NCBI RefSeq assembly: GCF_900215725.1
Contig: NZ_LT962469.1
Location: forward strand, 541,012 to 597,363
DNA: 56,352 bases
Source of the DNA: Ezakiella peruensis
GTDB taxonomy: Bacteria > Bacillota > Clostridia > Tissierellales > Peptoniphilaceae
Direction: 5' to 3'
The position numbers and the translations under genes were made by a program. Positions 36,360 to 47,410 of this stretch are shown in pieces (the first letter of the stretch is position 1; each line of letters opens with the position of its first letter). The notes beneath the pieces are model-generated. The model searched no databases and was not told where the DNA came from. It was given only the letters and a program-made list of their open reading frames with translations.

Positions 36360-38093
36360 ATGACAAAGAAAAAAGACGAAAAAGAAAAAATGGAAATGAA
36401 AAAAGATCCAATGAGTAAAAACAATTTAGGAGATCATCTTTCAAGTAGAAATGATACCAAAGGAAAGAATCCCAAATTGACAAAGGCATCTGGAGCTCCG
36501 ATTGAAAATAATCAAGATTCAATGACAGCAGGTCCAAGAGGTCCAATTGTATTTGAAGACACTTGGCTATTTGAAAAGAATGCTCACTTTAACAGAGAGG
36601 TTATTCCTGAAAGAAGAATGCACGCCAAAGGTTCAGGAGCTTTTGGCACATTTACTGTTACAAAAGATATTACTAAGTACACTAAGGCAAAGATTTTTTC
36701 AGAAGTTGGGAAGAAAACAGAAATGTTTGCTAGATTTTCTTTGGTTGCAGGTGAAAGAGGGTATGCAGATGCAGATAGAGATATAAGGGGATTTGCTTTA
36801 AAATTTTATACTGAAGAGGGCAACTGGGATATGGTTGGAAATAACACTCCAGTCTTTTTCTTTAGAGATCCGATGAAATTTATTGATTTAAACCATGTTG
36901 TTAAGAGAGACCCAAAGAACAACATGAGAAGCTCTAATAGCAACTGGGATTTTTGGTCATCCTTACCTGAATCATTGTTACAAGTTACAATTACCATGAG
37001 CGACAGGGGGATCCCATCATCTTATAGGTATATGCACGGCTTTGGTTCACACACTTATTCATTAATTAATGAAAAAAATGAACGCACATGGGTTAAATTC
37101 CATTTTAGATCTGAGCAAGGCATACAAAATCTAACAGATCAAGAAGCTGAAAAAGTTAAAGGAATGGATCCAGATTCTCATCAACGAGATTTATTTGAAG
37201 CTATAGAAAAAGGCGAATATCCAAAGTGGAAAATGTATATTCAAGTTATGAGTGAGAAGGAAGCTGATGAATCAGAAGTTAATCCTTTTGACCTTACTAA
37301 GATGTGGCTTAAAAAAGACCATCCATTTATAGAGGTTGGCGAATTTGAATTAAATAAAAATCCTGAAAACTATTTTCAAGATGTTGAACAGTCTGCTTTT
37401 AGTCCAGGAAATATAGTCCCAGGAATTGGATATTCACCAGACAGGATGCTGCAAGCCAGAATTTTAATGTATGGGGATGCCCAAAGATATAGACTTGGTA
37501 TTAATCACAATCAAATTCCTGTAAATTTTCCTAGGGGAATGGATCCAAAAGATTATCATCCTTGGCATAGAGATGGTAAAATGAGGGTAGATGGAAACCT
37601 AGGTGGAGAAAATAATTATGAGCCGAATTCATATGGTAATTGGACTGAAAATGAAAGAGGCTACGAACCTAAGCAAGCAGGTGGAGATGCTTATAGGTAC
37701 GATTTTAGAGAAGATGATAGTGACTACTTTACACAAACGGGTCTCTTATATAATGCTATGACAGAAGACCAAAAACAAGTATTATGCGAAAATACAGCAA
37801 GACATATGAAAGATACAACTCTACAAATTAAACATAGGTGGATTAGCCACTGTTACAGGGCTGATAAAGATTATGGAGAGAGGCTAGCAGAAGCATTAGG
37901 AATTGATATAAAAGATGTTGTCATTGAAAACTCCAAGAGAGACTCTAGAGAAAAAAATTACAAGGCAAACAATGCTCACCCAGAATTGGATAAACCGACT
38001 GAAGATTTATCAATGAAAGATTGGAAAGAAATCAAAACAGATTACGATCCAAAGAAATTTGTAGATCCTATGGATGATCCATACGTATTATAA
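36360..38093 (+). CDS. kat: Monofunctional haem catalase
   Basis: A 577-residue catalase that splits hydrogen peroxide to water and oxygen. Distal His88 lies in [14 protein letters not shown], distal Asn161 in VGNNTPVFF, and the proximal haem ligand Tyr371 in [14 protein letters not shown]. The family core starts at about residue 43 ([20 protein letters not shown]). The first 40 residues are a lysine-rich extension not usual for the family. Strong AAAGGAGGG site. A -10 like TATACT (36331-36336) has no good -35, so an activator or another sigma factor may be involved; I could not recognise a PerR box. Odd for an anaerobe-like genome and possibly acquired. Flanked by terminators on both sides. 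Confidence 0.97.
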   Translation: MTKKKDEKEKMEMKKDPMSKNNLGDHLSSRNDTKGKNPKLTKASGAPIENNQDSMTAGPRGPIVFEDTWLFEKNAHFNREVIPERRMHAKGSGAFGTFTVTKDITKYTKAKIFSEVGKKTEMFARFSLVAGERGYADADRDIRGFALKFYTEEGNWDMVGNNTPVFFFRDPMKFIDLNHVVKRDPKNNMRSSNSNWDFWSSLPESLLQVTITMSDRGIPSSYRYMHGFGSHTYSLINEKNERTWVKFHFRSEQGIQNLTDQEAEKVKGMDPDSHQRDLFEAIEKGEYPKWKMYIQVMSEKEADESEVNPFDLTKMWLKKDHPFIEVGEFELNKNPENYFQDVEQSAFSPGNIVPGIGYSPDRMLQARILMYGDAQRYRLGINHNQIPVNFPRGMDPKDYHPWHRDGKMRVDGNLGGENNYEPNSYGNWTENERGYEPKQAGGDAYRYDFREDDSDYFTQTGLLYNAMTEDQKQVLCENTARHMKDTTLQIKHRWISHCYRADKDYGERLAEALGIDIKDVVIENSKRDSREKNYKANNAHPELDKPTEDLSMKDWKEIKTDYDPKKFVDPMDDPYVL

Positions 38094-38098
38094 TAAAT

Positions 38099-38127
38099 AA
38101 AAATAGCCCAGTTAAGGGCTATTTTTT
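38099..38127 (+). terminator. Terminator of the catalase gene (likely bidirectional)
   Basis: Stem AAATAGCCC (38101-38109) with GGGCTATTT (38116-38124), 6-nt loop, T-run on both exits; it also serves the convergent ABC exporter transcript. Confidence 0.88.
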
Positions 38128-38188
38128 GGTTTAAGTGAAAAACTTTAATTTTTAATAGATACTATGAATTAATGTTGAGCTAAACTCT

Positions 38189-39937
38189 TTACGACTGAGC
38201 TTGAACGAGTTCGTAATATTTTCCATGCATTTCCATTAGCTCATCATGGCTGCCGGATTCAATAATTTTGCCAGAGTCGATTACAATTATTGAGTCACAA
38301 TTTTTAATGGTTGAAAGCCTGTGGGCGACTATAAATGAAGTTCTATTTGCCATCAGGGCCTCAAGGCCTTTTTGTATATGTTGTTCAGTTTCTGTATCGA
38401 TTGACGCGGTTGCTTCATCCAAAACTAATATACTTGGGTCCCTGATGATAGTCCTTGCGAAGTTTACGATTTGTTTTTCCCCGAGACTTAGGCCACCGTC
38501 TTCTCCGAGGAGGTTGGTGTCCAGACCATCTTTTAATTTACTTAAAATAGATTCTCCACCACTTTTTATTAGGGCCGCTTTAATTTCTTGGTCAGTATAA
38601 TCATCGCCAAGCGTTATATTGTATCGTAAGCTACCTTTAAAAAGGATAGGATCTTGGAGGACAAGAGCCATGTGTTTTCTTAAATCAGCAGTCCTTATAT
38701 TTTGGATGTCTTGATCGTCTATTAATATTTGACCCTTGTAAGGGCTATAAAATTTAAACAAAAGAGAAATGATAGAGCTTTTGCCAGAGCCTGTGCTGCC
38801 GACAATAGCAGTAGAAGAACCGGGTTCTCTCTTGAAATTAATATCTTGTAACACAGGACTGTCTTCGATGTATTCGTGGTATACATTTTTAAATTCCACT
38901 TGGCCTTTTATATTATTAATTGCAATGAATCCATCATCTTCTTGTTCTTCTAAGAGGATTGTATTGATATGCTCAAGGCTGCTCATGCCCTTTTCAAAAA
39001 CATTTAGCCTGTTCATAAGTCTGGTCAGATATGCATATATCTGTGAAGTATACTGGATTAAAATCAGTATATATCCTACAGTAAAAGTAGTGTTTCCCCT
39101 TAGGTTACTCATACCTGCAAAATATAAAATTGCAATTATGCTCATGAGTCTAAGCATGTCCGTAATGTTATATGAAAAGAAGGAGTCAAACAATTCGATT
39201 TTTTTACCATATGTGTACAGCTCTTTGTTCTTATCAACAAACTCTTCTTCAACAGGTTCGCAAACTGCGTAAGCCTGTATGATATTTGCTCCCTTTATTA
39301 TCTCATTTAAATCGGAGGTTATAGTCGATTTTATTTTTCGGTATTTAATATTTAGATTTGATTGGTACTTGTTGTAGCTTAAAATTGTGAAGATAAATAT
39401 TGGAATTGGTACAAGCACAATGTACAGGGCTTTTGGATTTGTAAAGCTAATATAAACAATGCTACCTATTAAATAAAAGACAGCGTTTACAACAGTTGTA
39501 AATCCTATATAAAATAGTTGCTTGAATTCGTTTATATCACTTGTAGTTCGACTTGTAATTTTACCAACAGGTGTCTTGTCAAAAAATGGCATAGGAAGGT
39601 TTACTATGTGTTTAAATAAATCCCTTCTCAAGATATAGGCAATCTTGTTAGAAGTCTTTTTATAATGATGGATGAGTACATATTGCATTAACCCAAACAT
39701 AAGATTCATAAATAAATAGAAAGCTGACATCCAGAGGAATCTCTGTAAATCTATAATGCCGATTGTTGGAGAGATTTCATTGTCTATAATATTTTTTAAA
39801 ATTATTGGCAGGTAGATATTTAAAAGCATAAATCCAGTGGATAAAAACACACCAATAATAAGCTCTTTTTTTATTTTGCCTGACAAATTAAAAAGAAGGC
39901 GGATGGTACTTTTGCTATATTTTTCTTTTTTACTCAT
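38189..39937 (-). CDS. ABC exporter subunit, permease-ATPase fusion (catalytic Glu subunit)
   Basis: A 582-residue half-transporter: six membrane helices (about residues 20-300), then an ATPase domain with Walker A GSTGSGKSS, Q-loop VLQDPILF, signature LSLGEKQ (changed from LSGGQ), Walker B SILVLDEATASID with the catalytic Glu, and the switch His in VAHRLS. The frame is open upstream, but the ATG at 39937 is preceded by AGGAGGT and gives MSKKEKYSK. With the upstream partner it forms a heterodimeric exporter of the BmrCD/TM287-288 kind. Substrate (drug, lipid or peptide) cannot be told. Overlaps its partner by 8 bp. Confidence 0.93.
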   Translation of the reverse strand: MSKKEKYSKSTIRLLFNLSGKIKKELIIGVFLSTGFMLLNIYLPIILKNIIDNEISPTIGIIDLQRFLWMSAFYLFMNLMFGLMQYVLIHHYKKTSNKIAYILRRDLFKHIVNLPMPFFDKTPVGKITSRTTSDINEFKQLFYIGFTTVVNAVFYLIGSIVYISFTNPKALYIVLVPIPIFIFTILSYNKYQSNLNIKYRKIKSTITSDLNEIIKGANIIQAYAVCEPVEEEFVDKNKELYTYGKKIELFDSFFSYNITDMLRLMSIIAILYFAGMSNLRGNTTFTVGYILILIQYTSQIYAYLTRLMNRLNVFEKGMSSLEHINTILLEEQEDDGFIAINNIKGQVEFKNVYHEYIEDSPVLQDINFKREPGSSTAIVGSTGSGKSSIISLLFKFYSPYKGQILIDDQDIQNIRTADLRKHMALVLQDPILFKGSLRYNITLGDDYTDQEIKAALIKSGGESILSKLKDGLDTNLLGEDGGLSLGEKQIVNFARTIIRDPSILVLDEATASIDTETEQHIQKGLEALMANRTSFIVAHRLSTIKNCDSIIVIDSGKIIESGSHDELMEMHGKYYELVQAQS

Positions 39938-41648
39938 GGTCCACCTCCTGCAAGTGATATTGGTCGCTAAACCAACCTCCACTTGAAATCAGGTCTTCAA
40001 ATTTGCCACGTTCAGAAATTTGTCCATTATCAAGCACAATTATTTCGTCAGCATCTTTGACTACAGAAAGCCTGTGTGAGCTGATAATAATTGTAGTATT
40101 TGGAAAATTATTTGCAAGATTTTCGGAAATTTCTTTTTCTGTATTGTTGTCAACAGCAGATAGGACATCATCTAGTATCAAAAGCTCTGGATCTAAAAGC
40201 ACAGCCCTAGCTAGAGAAACTCTTTGCTTTTGTCCACCAGACAAAGTGATGCCCATTTCTCCACACTGAGTGTCTATTCCATCTGCAAAAGATGAAAGGT
40301 CATTTCTAAAAGCTGCTATATCAATAGCCTTATTATAATCGCCGTTTCTGTAAAACAAAATATTATCTTTAACAGATTTTGAAAACAAGAAGTGTTCTTG
40401 AGGGACATAGCCAATGTTCTTTCTATAAGAATCCAGATTAATATCCATAATATTATTGCCATTAATTAGCATAGATCCTTCAAAGTCATCATACTCTGCA
40501 ACAATTTGGCTAAGAAGCGTAGATTTACCAGATCCAGTCTTACCAACAAGACCAATTTTTTGACCAGCTTTGATGGAAAGGTTAATATCCTTAAGAGCAT
40601 AGGACTCAGCATTAGGATATTTAAAAGAATAGTCTTTCATTTGGATTTCATCAATACTTTTTATAACAACAGGATCAGAAGTTTTTTCTCTTTCCTTATA
40701 ATTAAGAACCTCATCAACTCTCCTTAAAGAAATTGACCCGCTCTTTGAAACCGTAATTAAATCGGCAACTGCGTAGGCAGGCCAATCGAGTTCTTGCAAG
40801 AGCATGGAGTGGGTTATGAGTTCGCCAAGGGTAATCTTGCCCTTGCTAATAAGAAAGCCCCCGACTATGATACTTAGAATTGCAAAGAAAGACATTATTC
40901 CATTTACAACTGGTACATAGAGGTTTTCAATATTATTTACTTCTAGCTCCTTGTCGTTATTTATTAAAACTTTTTCTAAGAATTCATTTAGCCGCCTACT
41001 TTTTGTATCAAAGGCTTTTATAGCTTTTATAGCCGTAAAACTTTCCAGGGCGTGTTCGTTCATTGCATCTTGCGTTTCAAGTGACTGGTCATATTTGCCA
41101 TCTAGCTTCTTTGAAATTTGCACGACTACATAAATCATTATAGGAAGGGCAGTAAGTGCAATTAAAAATAGCCATGGGCTGATGGTGGCCATAGTTATAA
41201 AATAAATTATTGGCAGAAGCACCCCCTCGGTTGTGGTCATGATTCCATAAGAAGCGACGGTCGCTATTGCATCGGCATCAGATGTTGCCTTGGTAATAAT
41301 ATTTGATGCATTATATTTAATAAAAAATGGTGGATTTTGTCTAATAGATTTTTTTAAAAGCTGAACTCTTACACTTGCGTCTACAAAATAATAATTTCTA
41401 AAAATAACATAATTATAATACGCGTCCAAGAAGTAAGTTGAAACAAGCATAAAAATAAGCCAAAAAATTGACCACATTAAAGAATCATATTCAAGTGAGC
41501 CTGCCTTAATGGCATCTGTTATATTTCCTGTAAATGTCGCGGGGAGTATTGCAAGACCGCCAGAAATTATACAAAAAGTTACAGCGATAAAGACGGAGGC
41601 CTTGTGACTACCTATTAAATTGAAATATCTTTTAAGTGTTTTAATCAT
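39930..41648 (-). CDS. ABC exporter subunit, permease-ATPase fusion (degenerate Walker B subunit)
   Basis: A 572-residue half-transporter with an N-terminal six-helix domain and an ATPase domain: Walker A GKTGSGKST, VPQEHFLF, canonical signature LSGGQKQR, Walker B LLILDDVLSAVD where the catalytic Glu is Asp, and SSHRLS switch region. In heterodimeric exporters one site is non-hydrolytic; here its two halves are this Asp and the LSLGE signature of the partner, so they match. First gene of a two-gene operon; ATG at 41648 with GAGAGGA in front. Confidence 0.93.
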   Translation of the reverse strand: MIKTLKRYFNLIGSHKASVFIAVTFCIISGGLAILPATFTGNITDAIKAGSLEYDSLMWSIFWLIFMLVSTYFLDAYYNYVIFRNYYFVDASVRVQLLKKSIRQNPPFFIKYNASNIITKATSDADAIATVASYGIMTTTEGVLLPIIYFITMATISPWLFLIALTALPIMIYVVVQISKKLDGKYDQSLETQDAMNEHALESFTAIKAIKAFDTKSRRLNEFLEKVLINNDKELEVNNIENLYVPVVNGIMSFFAILSIIVGGFLISKGKITLGELITHSMLLQELDWPAYAVADLITVSKSGSISLRRVDEVLNYKEREKTSDPVVIKSIDEIQMKDYSFKYPNAESYALKDINLSIKAGQKIGLVGKTGSGKSTLLSQIVAEYDDFEGSMLINGNNIMDINLDSYRKNIGYVPQEHFLFSKSVKDNILFYRNGDYNKAIDIAAFRNDLSSFADGIDTQCGEMGITLSGGQKQRVSLARAVLLDPELLILDDVLSAVDNNTEKEISENLANNFPNTTIIISSHRLSVVKDADEIIVLDNGQISERGKFEDLISSGGWFSDQYHLQEVDHE

Positions 41649-41769
41649 AAATCCTCTCTAAATAAATAAAAATCATATAAATGTATTTTAACATATTTAA
41701 AGAAGATATAAAAGAGCAGATTGGCTATAAATTCAAGATTTAATTTAAATGTAATAATGGTGAATTTAT

Positions 41770-41799
41770 TTGACTAATAGGGGGTCTATATTCTATAAT
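41770..41799 (+). promoter_or_regulatory. Promoter of the CNNM-dnaE-pfkA-pyk operon
   Basis: TTGACT (41770-41775), 18 bp, TATAAT (41794-41799), about 20 bp before the first start codon. No terminator is seen until after trkH, so a single long transcript is possible. Confidence 0.7.
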
Positions 41800-41819
41800 A
41801 TAAGCTAAGGAGGACTATT

Positions 41820-43028
41820 TTGAATATAGTAATAATTTTGATTTTAATTGCTATGTCTGCTTTCTTTTCTGGCAGTGAAACATCTATCACTTCGCTTAGT
41901 TCAATTAAGCTTAGGCAGCTTGTTGAATCTAAGGTTAAAAATGCGGACAAGCTTGAATATTTGATAGAGGATTCCAATAGGACAATTTCGGCAATATTAA
42001 TTGGCAATAATATTGTAAACATACTTTCTTCATCCTTGTCCACAGTTATTTTTGTGGATATGTTTGGGAAAAACGGGGTCGCTATATCGACTGTCGTGAT
42101 GACAATTTTAATTTTAATTTTTGGAGAAATTATTCCAAAAAATTTAGCTAAGGCGAACTCTACAAAATTTGCCCTCGCAGTAGCCCCTTTTATTTATTAT
42201 ATTGTTAAGGTTTTCACACCTCTTACAATGCTATTTGGAGCTCTCAGCAAGGCTATAGTAAGTGAATCTGAAGAAGACAAGATTACCGAAGATGACCTGA
42301 TAACAATTTTAAATGTCAGCCATGAAGAAGGTATACTTGAAAACGAACAAAAAGAGATGATGGAAAATGTTTTCTCTATTGCAGGTACACAAGCCAAAGA
42401 TGTTATGACCAATCGTACGAGTATTATCAGTATTCCTGTGGATTCCACTTATGATGAGGTTATGGATATTGTGAAAAACAATAACTTCTCTCGTTATCCA
42501 GTAATTGATGAGAATATTGATGACATTATTGGACTTTTATTTGCAAAGGACCTACTGGCAGTTGATAAAGAAAATTTCAATATAAGAGATCATTTGCGTG
42601 AAGCTATATTTCAATATGAATCTAGGCCAAACTTTTTACTTCTCAGTGAATTAAAAAAACATAAGATGAGTATGGCTATAATACTTGACGAGTACGGCGG
42701 GACGGCTGGACTTGTTACAGTGGAGGATATAGTCGAAGAAATAGTTGGCGATATTGACGATGAATTTGACGAAGCAGATAATTCTATTAAGCAAGTTACT
42801 GAAAACACATTTGTTATTCAAGCGGATACAGATTTAGATGATATAAATGATAGGCTTTCTACAAATCTTGAGTCCGATGAATATGAAAGTATCGGTGGAT
42901 TTGTAATTGGCCTTGCTGGAAAATTTCCAAAAGTTGGCGAGATCTACAAATATGAAAATTATACATTTATAATCGACAAGGCTAGTCCAAATAAACTTGA
43001 AAGGCTAAAGATGCGCATAGAAAGGTGA
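41820..43028 (+). CDS. CNNM/CorC-type membrane transporter (CBS domains)
   Basis: A 402-residue protein with the DUF21/CNNM membrane domain (about residues 1-165, with FFSGSETSITS and FGEIIPKNLAKAN), a CBS pair (about 190-320, with VMTNRTSIISIPVD and ILDEYGGTAGLVTVEDIVEEIVGDIDDE) and the C-terminal CorC/HlyC domain (TDLDDINDRL... to the end). Homologues such as MpfA export or sense Mg2+. The start is a TTG at 41820, seven bases after AAGGAGG, with no ATG nearby. It leads the dnaE-pfkA-pyk run, 4 bp before dnaE. Confidence 0.9.
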   Translation: MNIVIILILIAMSAFFSGSETSITSLSSIKLRQLVESKVKNADKLEYLIEDSNRTISAILIGNNIVNILSSSLSTVIFVDMFGKNGVAISTVVMTILILIFGEIIPKNLAKANSTKFALAVAPFIYYIVKVFTPLTMLFGALSKAIVSESEEDKITEDDLITILNVSHEEGILENEQKEMMENVFSIAGTQAKDVMTNRTSIISIPVDSTYDEVMDIVKNNNFSRYPVIDENIDDIIGLLFAKDLLAVDKENFNIRDHLREAIFQYESRPNFLLLSELKKHKMSMAIILDEYGGTAGLVTVEDIVEEIVGDIDDEFDEADNSIKQVTENTFVIQADTDLDDINDRLSTNLESDEYESIGGFVIGLAGKFPKVGEIYKYENYTFIIDKASPNKLERLKMRIER

Positions 43029-43032
43029 TGTA

Positions 43033-46000
43033 ATGTTTACACACTTACACCTGCACACTGAGTTTTCGCTGCTCGATGGGGCAATAAAAATCAGTGACTT
43101 GGCAGAGAAAGCAAAAGAATACAAGATGAACTCAGTAGCCATTACCGATCATGGGAATATGTACGGGGCTATTAACTTTTACAAAGAGTTAAAAAAAGCT
43201 GGCATAAAACCCATTATTGGATCTGAAGTTTATATTTCTAGAGGTGATCACAGGCTGAAAAATCCAGACGACAGGTCAGGTTATCACCTTATTTTGCTAT
43301 GCAAAAATGAAATAGGCTTGAAGAATCTGATGAAAATTTCTAGCGAAGGATTTTTAAATGGATTTTATTACAGGCCGCGTGTTAGCCACGAGTTCTTGCA
43401 AGAACACAGCGAAGGCTTAGTTGCACTTTCTGCTTGCTTGGGTGGAGAAATTCAATCCCATTATTTAAATGGTGACGAGGTTTCAGCTGTAAATGCATAT
43501 AAATGGTACGCAGATGTCTTTAAAGACGATTTTTACTTAGAAATTCAAAATCATGGCATAAGGGAAGAAGATGTGATTAGGCATTACTTCAAAACTCTTA
43601 GGGACCGTTTTGGTGCAAAACTAGTGGCAACAAATGATTGCCACTATTTAAATAAAGAGGATGCTTTTATCCAAGAAGTTCTGATGGCCATATCTATGGG
43701 CAAGACTATAAATGATGAGACCAGAATGACCTTCGCGAGTGACGAATTTTATTTCAAATCTTCAGAAGAGATGGAAGAATTATTTGCTGATATGCCAGAT
43801 GCAATAAAAAACACACAGGAGATTGCAGATAAATGCAATGTGGAAATTGAATTTGGCCACTATCATTTGCCTAACTTCGATACTCCGGGTAATATGGGTC
43901 ACTTTGAATACTTAAAAAAACAAACCCATGATGGGATTATTGAAAGATATGAAAAAGATGGCAAGGTTGCCGATGAGGTTTGGCAAAGGGTTGAAAGCGA
44001 GCTAAGCATTATTAAAGACATGGGCTTCGTGGATTACTTTTTGATAGTCCAAGACTTTATTCTCTTTGCTAAATCAAAGGGTATTCCTGTTGGCCCTGGT
44101 CGTGGATCAAGTGTTGGATCCATAGTTTGTTATGCGCTTGGCATAGTTGACTTGGACCCATTAAAATATGACTTGGTCTTTGAAAGATTTTTAAATCCAG
44201 ATAGGGTAACCATGCCTGATATAGATATTGACTTTTGCTATGAAAGAAGAGAAGAAGTTATTCAATATGTTAAAGAAAAATATGGCCACGACCATGTTGC
44301 GCAAATAATTACCTTTGGAACCATGGCTGCTAAAGGATCGATTAGAGATGTTGGTCGCGTGCTTGATATGCCTTATAATGATGTTGATAAAATCGCAAAA
44401 ATGATTCCAAATGAACTTGATATTACAATTGACAAGGCACTTAATGACAACCCAGAATTACAAGATGCCTATGACAATGATAGGGAAGTAAAAAAACTCA
44501 TCGATATTTCAAGGAGAATCGAGGGTCACGTTAGGCACGCAAGCACTCACGCAGCTGGCGTTGTTATTTCAAAAAGCCCGCTGGTAAATTACGCACCGCT
44601 GGCAACAGCTCAGGATCAACCTGTAACTCAGTATACAATGACAACACTTGAAGAACTTGGTCTTTTGAAGATGGACTTCTTGGGCTTAAGGACTTTAACA
44701 GTTATAGAAGATTCATTAAAATTAATCGAAAAAAATACTGGCCACAGACCAAGCTTTGAAGACATGAAGCTAGATGATCCAGAAACTATAAAATTATTTG
44801 CAGATGTAAATACAATTGGTATCTTCCAATTTGAATCACCTGGCATGAGGGCCTTCTTAAAAGAGCTAAAGGTAGATCGTTTTGAAGATTTAATTGCAGC
44901 TAACTCACTCTTTAGACCAGGGCCAATGGATAGCATTCCCGATTTTTGTGAACGCAAAAACTCTGATGTGAAGATAGACTATAAGCATCCAATTCTTGAA
45001 AAAATTTTAAAAGATACCCATGGAGTAATAGTTTTCCAAGAGCAAGTTATAGCCATCGTTCAACAACTTGGAGGATATACAATTGGACGAGCTGATTTGA
45101 TTAGGCGAGCCATGAGTAAAAAGAAAATGGACGTTATGGAAGAAGAAAGGCCGATATTTATCAAGGGCGCTATTGAAAAAGGGGCATCAAAAGAACTTGC
45201 AGAAGAAGTTTTTGATGATATGATTGACTTTGCAAAATATGCCTTTAACAAAAGTCACTCTGCAGCATACAGCCTTGATGCATGGAGGACTGCATGGCTC
45301 AAGACTCATTATCCTAAGGAATTTATGGCGAGCCTTTTAACTTCAGTTGCTGGTCAACAAGACAAGGTCGCTCTTTATATAGAAGAGGCAAGGCGGATGG
45401 GAATAAAAATCATTCCACCTGATGTAAATAAATCTGAATGGAGATTTACTACAGAGGGCGATGATATAAGGATGGGCTTTAAGGCAATTAAAGGCTTAGG
45501 CCACAATACAGCAGACGCTATTGTCGAGGCAAGGAAAGAAAATAAATTTACATCTCTTACGGATTTAATCAGGGCGATTTCAAAAATAGATTCAGCAGCA
45601 CTTAATAAAAGATCTTTTGAATCACTTGTGTATGCTGGAGCTTTCGATAGCTTTGGAGTAAACCGGAGGTCAGCTCTAAATCAATATGCCGTTATAATTG
45701 ACACAGTAAATATTGAGAAGAGGTCAAATGTAAGAGGTCAATTTAATATGTTCGGCTCTGAATCCGATTCTATGATTTTGGTTAACTTGGAAGAGTTTAA
45801 TAAGGATGAGCTCTTGGAATTAGAAAAAGATGTCCTGGGTGTATATGTTTCCAGCCATCCTCTGGAGTCTTACGAAGAAATAATTAAAGCTTTGCAAAAC
45901 AAAGATATTGCAACTATAAATGAAGAGTATGAAGAGTATTTATCAAATGGTATTTCATTTAATAGATACAGGCTAAAGTTGGCAGGACTTGTCTCAAGAT

Positions 46001-46449
46001 CTCGTGTATTAATCACTAGGAGAAACGAAAAGATGATGACTCTTGAACTCCAAGATTTAACTGGCAGGATAGATGCAGTTGTCTTTCCAAATGTTTATAG
46101 AAAGTACAGAGACAAGCTTGTAGATGGCAGCAGAGTTTTACTGAGCGGGGACTTGTCCTACAGCGATGTTGAAAAACCAAAGCTAATTGTAAATGAGGTT
46201 AGCGATTTAAAACAAAGGGAAACACTTTATATTAAAACAGATTCAGAAAAAAATTCTAATGAAATTAATATGGCTAGGGGCTTTATCCAATCAAACCCAG
46301 GTGACGGGGAAGTTGTATTTTATTTTTCAGATAAAGATGCGATAGGGACTTTCAAGGATGCGAGTGCCTTATATTTAAATAGTAAGAATATAGATTTTTT
46401 AGAAAAACTTTTTGGCAAAGAAAATATTAAAAGGAATGGAGACCAATGA
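43033..46449 (+). CDS. dnaE: DNA polymerase III alpha subunit (DnaE)
   Basis: A 1138-residue replicative polymerase of the DnaE type. The N-terminal PHP domain starts [15 protein letters not shown] with ITDHGNMYG; the palm has [19 protein letters not shown] and [16 protein letters not shown]; then the thumb/fingers with [15 protein letters not shown] and [10 protein letters not shown]; a helix-hairpin-helix and the C-terminal OB domain ([38 protein letters not shown]). Length and OB domain fit DnaE1. The dnaE-pfkA-pyk order is conserved in many Firmicutes. Overlaps pfkA by 4 bp (ATGA). Confidence 0.96.
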   Translation: MFTHLHLHTEFSLLDGAIKISDLAEKAKEYKMNSVAITDHGNMYGAINFYKELKKAGIKPIIGSEVYISRGDHRLKNPDDRSGYHLILLCKNEIGLKNLMKISSEGFLNGFYYRPRVSHEFLQEHSEGLVALSACLGGEIQSHYLNGDEVSAVNAYKWYADVFKDDFYLEIQNHGIREEDVIRHYFKTLRDRFGAKLVATNDCHYLNKEDAFIQEVLMAISMGKTINDETRMTFASDEFYFKSSEEMEELFADMPDAIKNTQEIADKCNVEIEFGHYHLPNFDTPGNMGHFEYLKKQTHDGIIERYEKDGKVADEVWQRVESELSIIKDMGFVDYFLIVQDFILFAKSKGIPVGPGRGSSVGSIVCYALGIVDLDPLKYDLVFERFLNPDRVTMPDIDIDFCYERREEVIQYVKEKYGHDHVAQIITFGTMAAKGSIRDVGRVLDMPYNDVDKIAKMIPNELDITIDKALNDNPELQDAYDNDREVKKLIDISRRIEGHVRHASTHAAGVVISKSPLVNYAPLATAQDQPVTQYTMTTLEELGLLKMDFLGLRTLTVIEDSLKLIEKNTGHRPSFEDMKLDDPETIKLFADVNTIGIFQFESPGMRAFLKELKVDRFEDLIAANSLFRPGPMDSIPDFCERKNSDVKIDYKHPILEKILKDTHGVIVFQEQVIAIVQQLGGYTIGRADLIRRAMSKKKMDVMEEERPIFIKGAIEKGASKELAEEVFDDMIDFAKYAFNKSHSAAYSLDAWRTAWLKTHYPKEFMASLLTSVAGQQDKVALYIEEARRMGIKIIPPDVNKSEWRFTTEGDDIRMGFKAIKGLGHNTADAIVEARKENKFTSLTDLIRAISKIDSAALNKRSFESLVYAGAFDSFGVNRRSALNQYAVIIDTVNIEKRSNVRGQFNMFGSESDSMILVNLEEFNKDELLELEKDVLGVYVSSHPLESYEEIIKALQNKDIATINEEYEEYLSNGISFNRYRLKLAGLVSRSRVLITRRNEKMMTLELQDLTGRIDAVVFPNVYRKYRDKLVDGSRVLLSGDLSYSDVEKPKLIVNEVSDLKQRETLYIKTDSEKNSNEINMARGFIQSNPGDGEVVFYFSDKDAIGTFKDASALYLNSKNIDFLEKLFGKENIKRNGDQ

Positions 46450-47402
46450 AGATTGCAGTTTTAACTAGTGGCGGAGATGCACCGGGCATGAACGCCTGCA
46501 TAAGAGCTGTTGTAAGGACATCCATATATCTCGGCATTGATGTCTATGGTGTTAGGATGGGATATAATGGCCTTATTGTTGATGATATGTACCAGATGAA
46601 TGTCTCAAGTGTTGCTGATATCATCCACAGGGGCGGAACTATTTTAGGGACCGCAAGAAGCGATGAGTTTATGACAGAAGAGGGACAGAAAATTGCTGCC
46701 GAGAATTTATTAAGAAGAGGAATTAATGGCCTTGTAGCAATTGGAGGTGATGGAACTCTAACCGGTGCTTCTAAGCTTTTAGACAAGGGCATAAATGTGG
46801 TTGCAATTCCAGCTACAATTGACAACGACCTAGGATACACTGACTATACAATTGGATTTATGACGGCAACTGAGACAATTGTAGATGCAATTTCTAAATT
46901 GCGTGACACATCTAGTTCTCATGGACGGGCAAATGTGCTTGAAGTTATGGGCAGAAATTGTGGAGACTTAGCACTAACTGCTGGACTTGCAGGTGGTGCA
47001 GAGACCATTATTGTCCCTGAAATACCGTTTGATGTAGACAAAATGGTTGAAAAAGCTGTTAGCGGAATTAAAAGAGGCAAGAGGCACCACATAATTGTCG
47101 TTGCAGAAGGTGCCGCAAGTGCTTATGAAATAAGTAAAGAACTTCAAAATAGGGCTGGTATAGAAACTCGAGAAACTGTTCTTGGCCACGTACAAAGAGG
47201 TGGTATGCCAACTGTTTTTGATAGACTTATGGCTTCACGCATGGGAAATATTGCAGTAAAATTATTATCTAACAATAGAACTAATATAGCTTTGGGCTTG
47301 AAGTGCAACGAGATTGTTAAATTGGATATTGATTCTGCTTTGAAGATACCAAAGAGAATTGATCAAGAAATATTTGAAATCGCAGACATATTATCTATAT
47401 AG
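46446..47402 (+). CDS. pfkA: ATP-dependent 6-phosphofructokinase
   Basis: A 318-residue Pfk[13 protein letters not shown] (residues 6-17) and GGDGTLTGA mark the nucleotide site; the Gly in GGDGT fits the ATP form, not the pyrophosphate form. [17 protein letters not shown] and MGRNCGDLA and [15 protein letters not shown] complete the substrate and effector sites. It makes fructose 1,6-bisphosphate, the committed step of glycolysis. It is expressed with pyk, the last step of glycolysis, 8 bp downstream. Confidence 0.97.
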   Translation: MKIAVLTSGGDAPGMNACIRAVVRTSIYLGIDVYGVRMGYNGLIVDDMYQMNVSSVADIIHRGGTILGTARSDEFMTEEGQKIAAENLLRRGINGLVAIGGDGTLTGASKLLDKGINVVAIPATIDNDLGYTDYTIGFMTATETIVDAISKLRDTSSSHGRANVLEVMGRNCGDLALTAGLAGGAETIIVPEIPFDVDKMVEKAVSGIKRGKRHHIIVVAEGAASAYEISKELQNRAGIETRETVLGHVQRGGMPTVFDRLMASRMGNIAVKLLSNNRTNIALGLKCNEIVKLDIDSALKIPKRIDQEIFEIADILSI

Positions 47403-47410
47403 GAGAAGAT

